From: Serratia quinivorans
GTDB lineage: Bacteria; Pseudomonadota; Gammaproteobacteria; Enterobacterales; Enterobacteriaceae
Direction: 5' to 3'
DNA length: 64,000 nucleotides
Assembly (NCBI RefSeq): GCF_946227985.1
Contig: NZ_CAMKGL010000001.1
Span: 1,674,001 to 1,738,000, forward strand
Shown here one piece after another: positions 63,563-64,000 of this stretch (position 1 is its first letter; the number at the start of each line of letters is the position of its first letter). The notes under the pieces are model-generated. The model was not told the DNA's origin and did no database searches. It was given only the letters and a program-made list of their open reading frames with translations. Made by a program: the position numbers and the translations under genes.

Positions 63563-63623
63563 GGTCGCTGCCCCGCGCTCCAATCCCCGCTATTATCCTG
63601 ACAGGCCCATTCGGAGAACCGCC

Positions 63624-64000
63624 ATGCCAAAACAACGGATACCGCTGAAACTCAGCACCACGCTCACGCTGATGGTGTCTGCCATCATCGCTTCGGTGCT
63701 ATTGGTGGTATATGCGCTGTTTTTTGTGCAGATGAATCACCAGGGACAAGATCAGCAACGCCAAAAAGCGATGGCGATTGCCGAAACGCTGGCGCTCTCC
63801 GGTAATGTCATTGATGGCCTGCTGCATGAAGATCACAGTGGCGCGGTCCAGCACTTTGCCGAGCAGGTACGCCAGCGGAATGAATTACTGTTTGTGGTGG
63901 TGGTAGACATGAAAGGCATCCGTTACTCGCACCCCAAGCCCTGGCTGATCGGTCAGCATTTTATCGGGGACGATTTGGAACCGGCGCTACGCGGCGAAAC
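63624..64000 (+). CDS. dcuS: C4-dicarboxylate sensor histidine kinase DcuS, N-terminal part
   Basis: Only the first 125 residues are in the window. TM1 is at about 12-36 and the periplasmic PAS domain begins after it. VVVDMKGIRYSHPKPWLIGQHF matches E. coli DcuS, with ligand-binding R100, H103 and F113 corresponding to R107, H110 and F120. It should sense fumarate, succinate or malate and pair with DcuR beyond the window. Start with GGAGAA RBS at 63612-63617. Confidence 0.9.
   Translation, partial: MPKQRIPLKLSTTLTLMVSAIIASVLLVVYALFFVQMNHQGQDQQRQKAMAIAETLALSGNVIDGLLHEDHSGAVQHFAEQVRQRNELLFVVVVDMKGIRYSHPKPWLIGQHFIGDDLEPALRGE

Overview
The window is a chromosomal segment from a gammaproteobacterium of the Enterobacterales. 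Gene content and protein similarity (recalled, not searched) point to Serratia or a close Yersiniaceae relative. It holds two long blocks whose order follows E. coli: icd/rluE-nudJ-mnmA-hflD-purB-phoPQ-roxA-(hcxB)-pepT ... cobB-nagK-lolEDC ... mfd, and kdsA-sirB1-sirB2-prmC-prfA-hemA/lolB-ispE-prs-ychH-pth-ychF. No rRNA, tRNA or CRISPR array was seen.

Layout. 1-5.5 kb: icd (cut by the window edge), tRNA/rRNA modification genes (rluE, mnmA), nudJ, hflD and purB. 5.5-8.3 kb: two GNAT acetyltransferases and a MocR-type regulator facing a decayed cytochrome-c-like remnant. 8.8-12.4 kb: phoPQ, preceded by two tandem PhoP boxes and a structured leader, then roxA. 12.5-15 kb: hcxB and pepT. 15-19 kb: a sugar-phosphate module (PTS IICB permease, GH4 glycosidase, RpiR regulator) with a CRP site. 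19-24 kb: cobB, nagK, lolEDC.

24.1-27.1 kb is an accessory island between lolC and mfd. It carries two candidate effector-immunity pairs: an SLT-like peptidoglycan lytic enzyme with a small membrane protein, and a DUF4056-like protein with a one-TM protein. It also has a truncated Tn3-family resolvase with res subsites II and III still intact, and a 139-bp direct repeat that brackets the first pair. This is the most interesting part of the window.

27.5-48.5 kb is largely core: mfd, a membrane diguanylate cyclase, an UPF0303 protein, dauA, the kdsA-to-hemA and lolB-to-prs clusters, ychH, pth, a second SulP transporter, ychF and a RibD/DHFR-like protein. 48.5-51.4 kb: an operon of ArsR regulator, SRPBCC protein and a ClpP paralogue, then a universal stress protein and an unknown periplasmic protein.

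51.6-64 kb is catabolic and transport territory: a MetQ/NlpA-type binding lipoprotein; a TRAP-TAXI transporter with a FadR-type regulator and L-2-hydroxyglutarate oxidase; a ribose/inositol-type ABC transporter with two paralogous binding proteins, divergent from a DhnA-type aldolase; and the start of a DcuS sensor kinase cut by the right edge.
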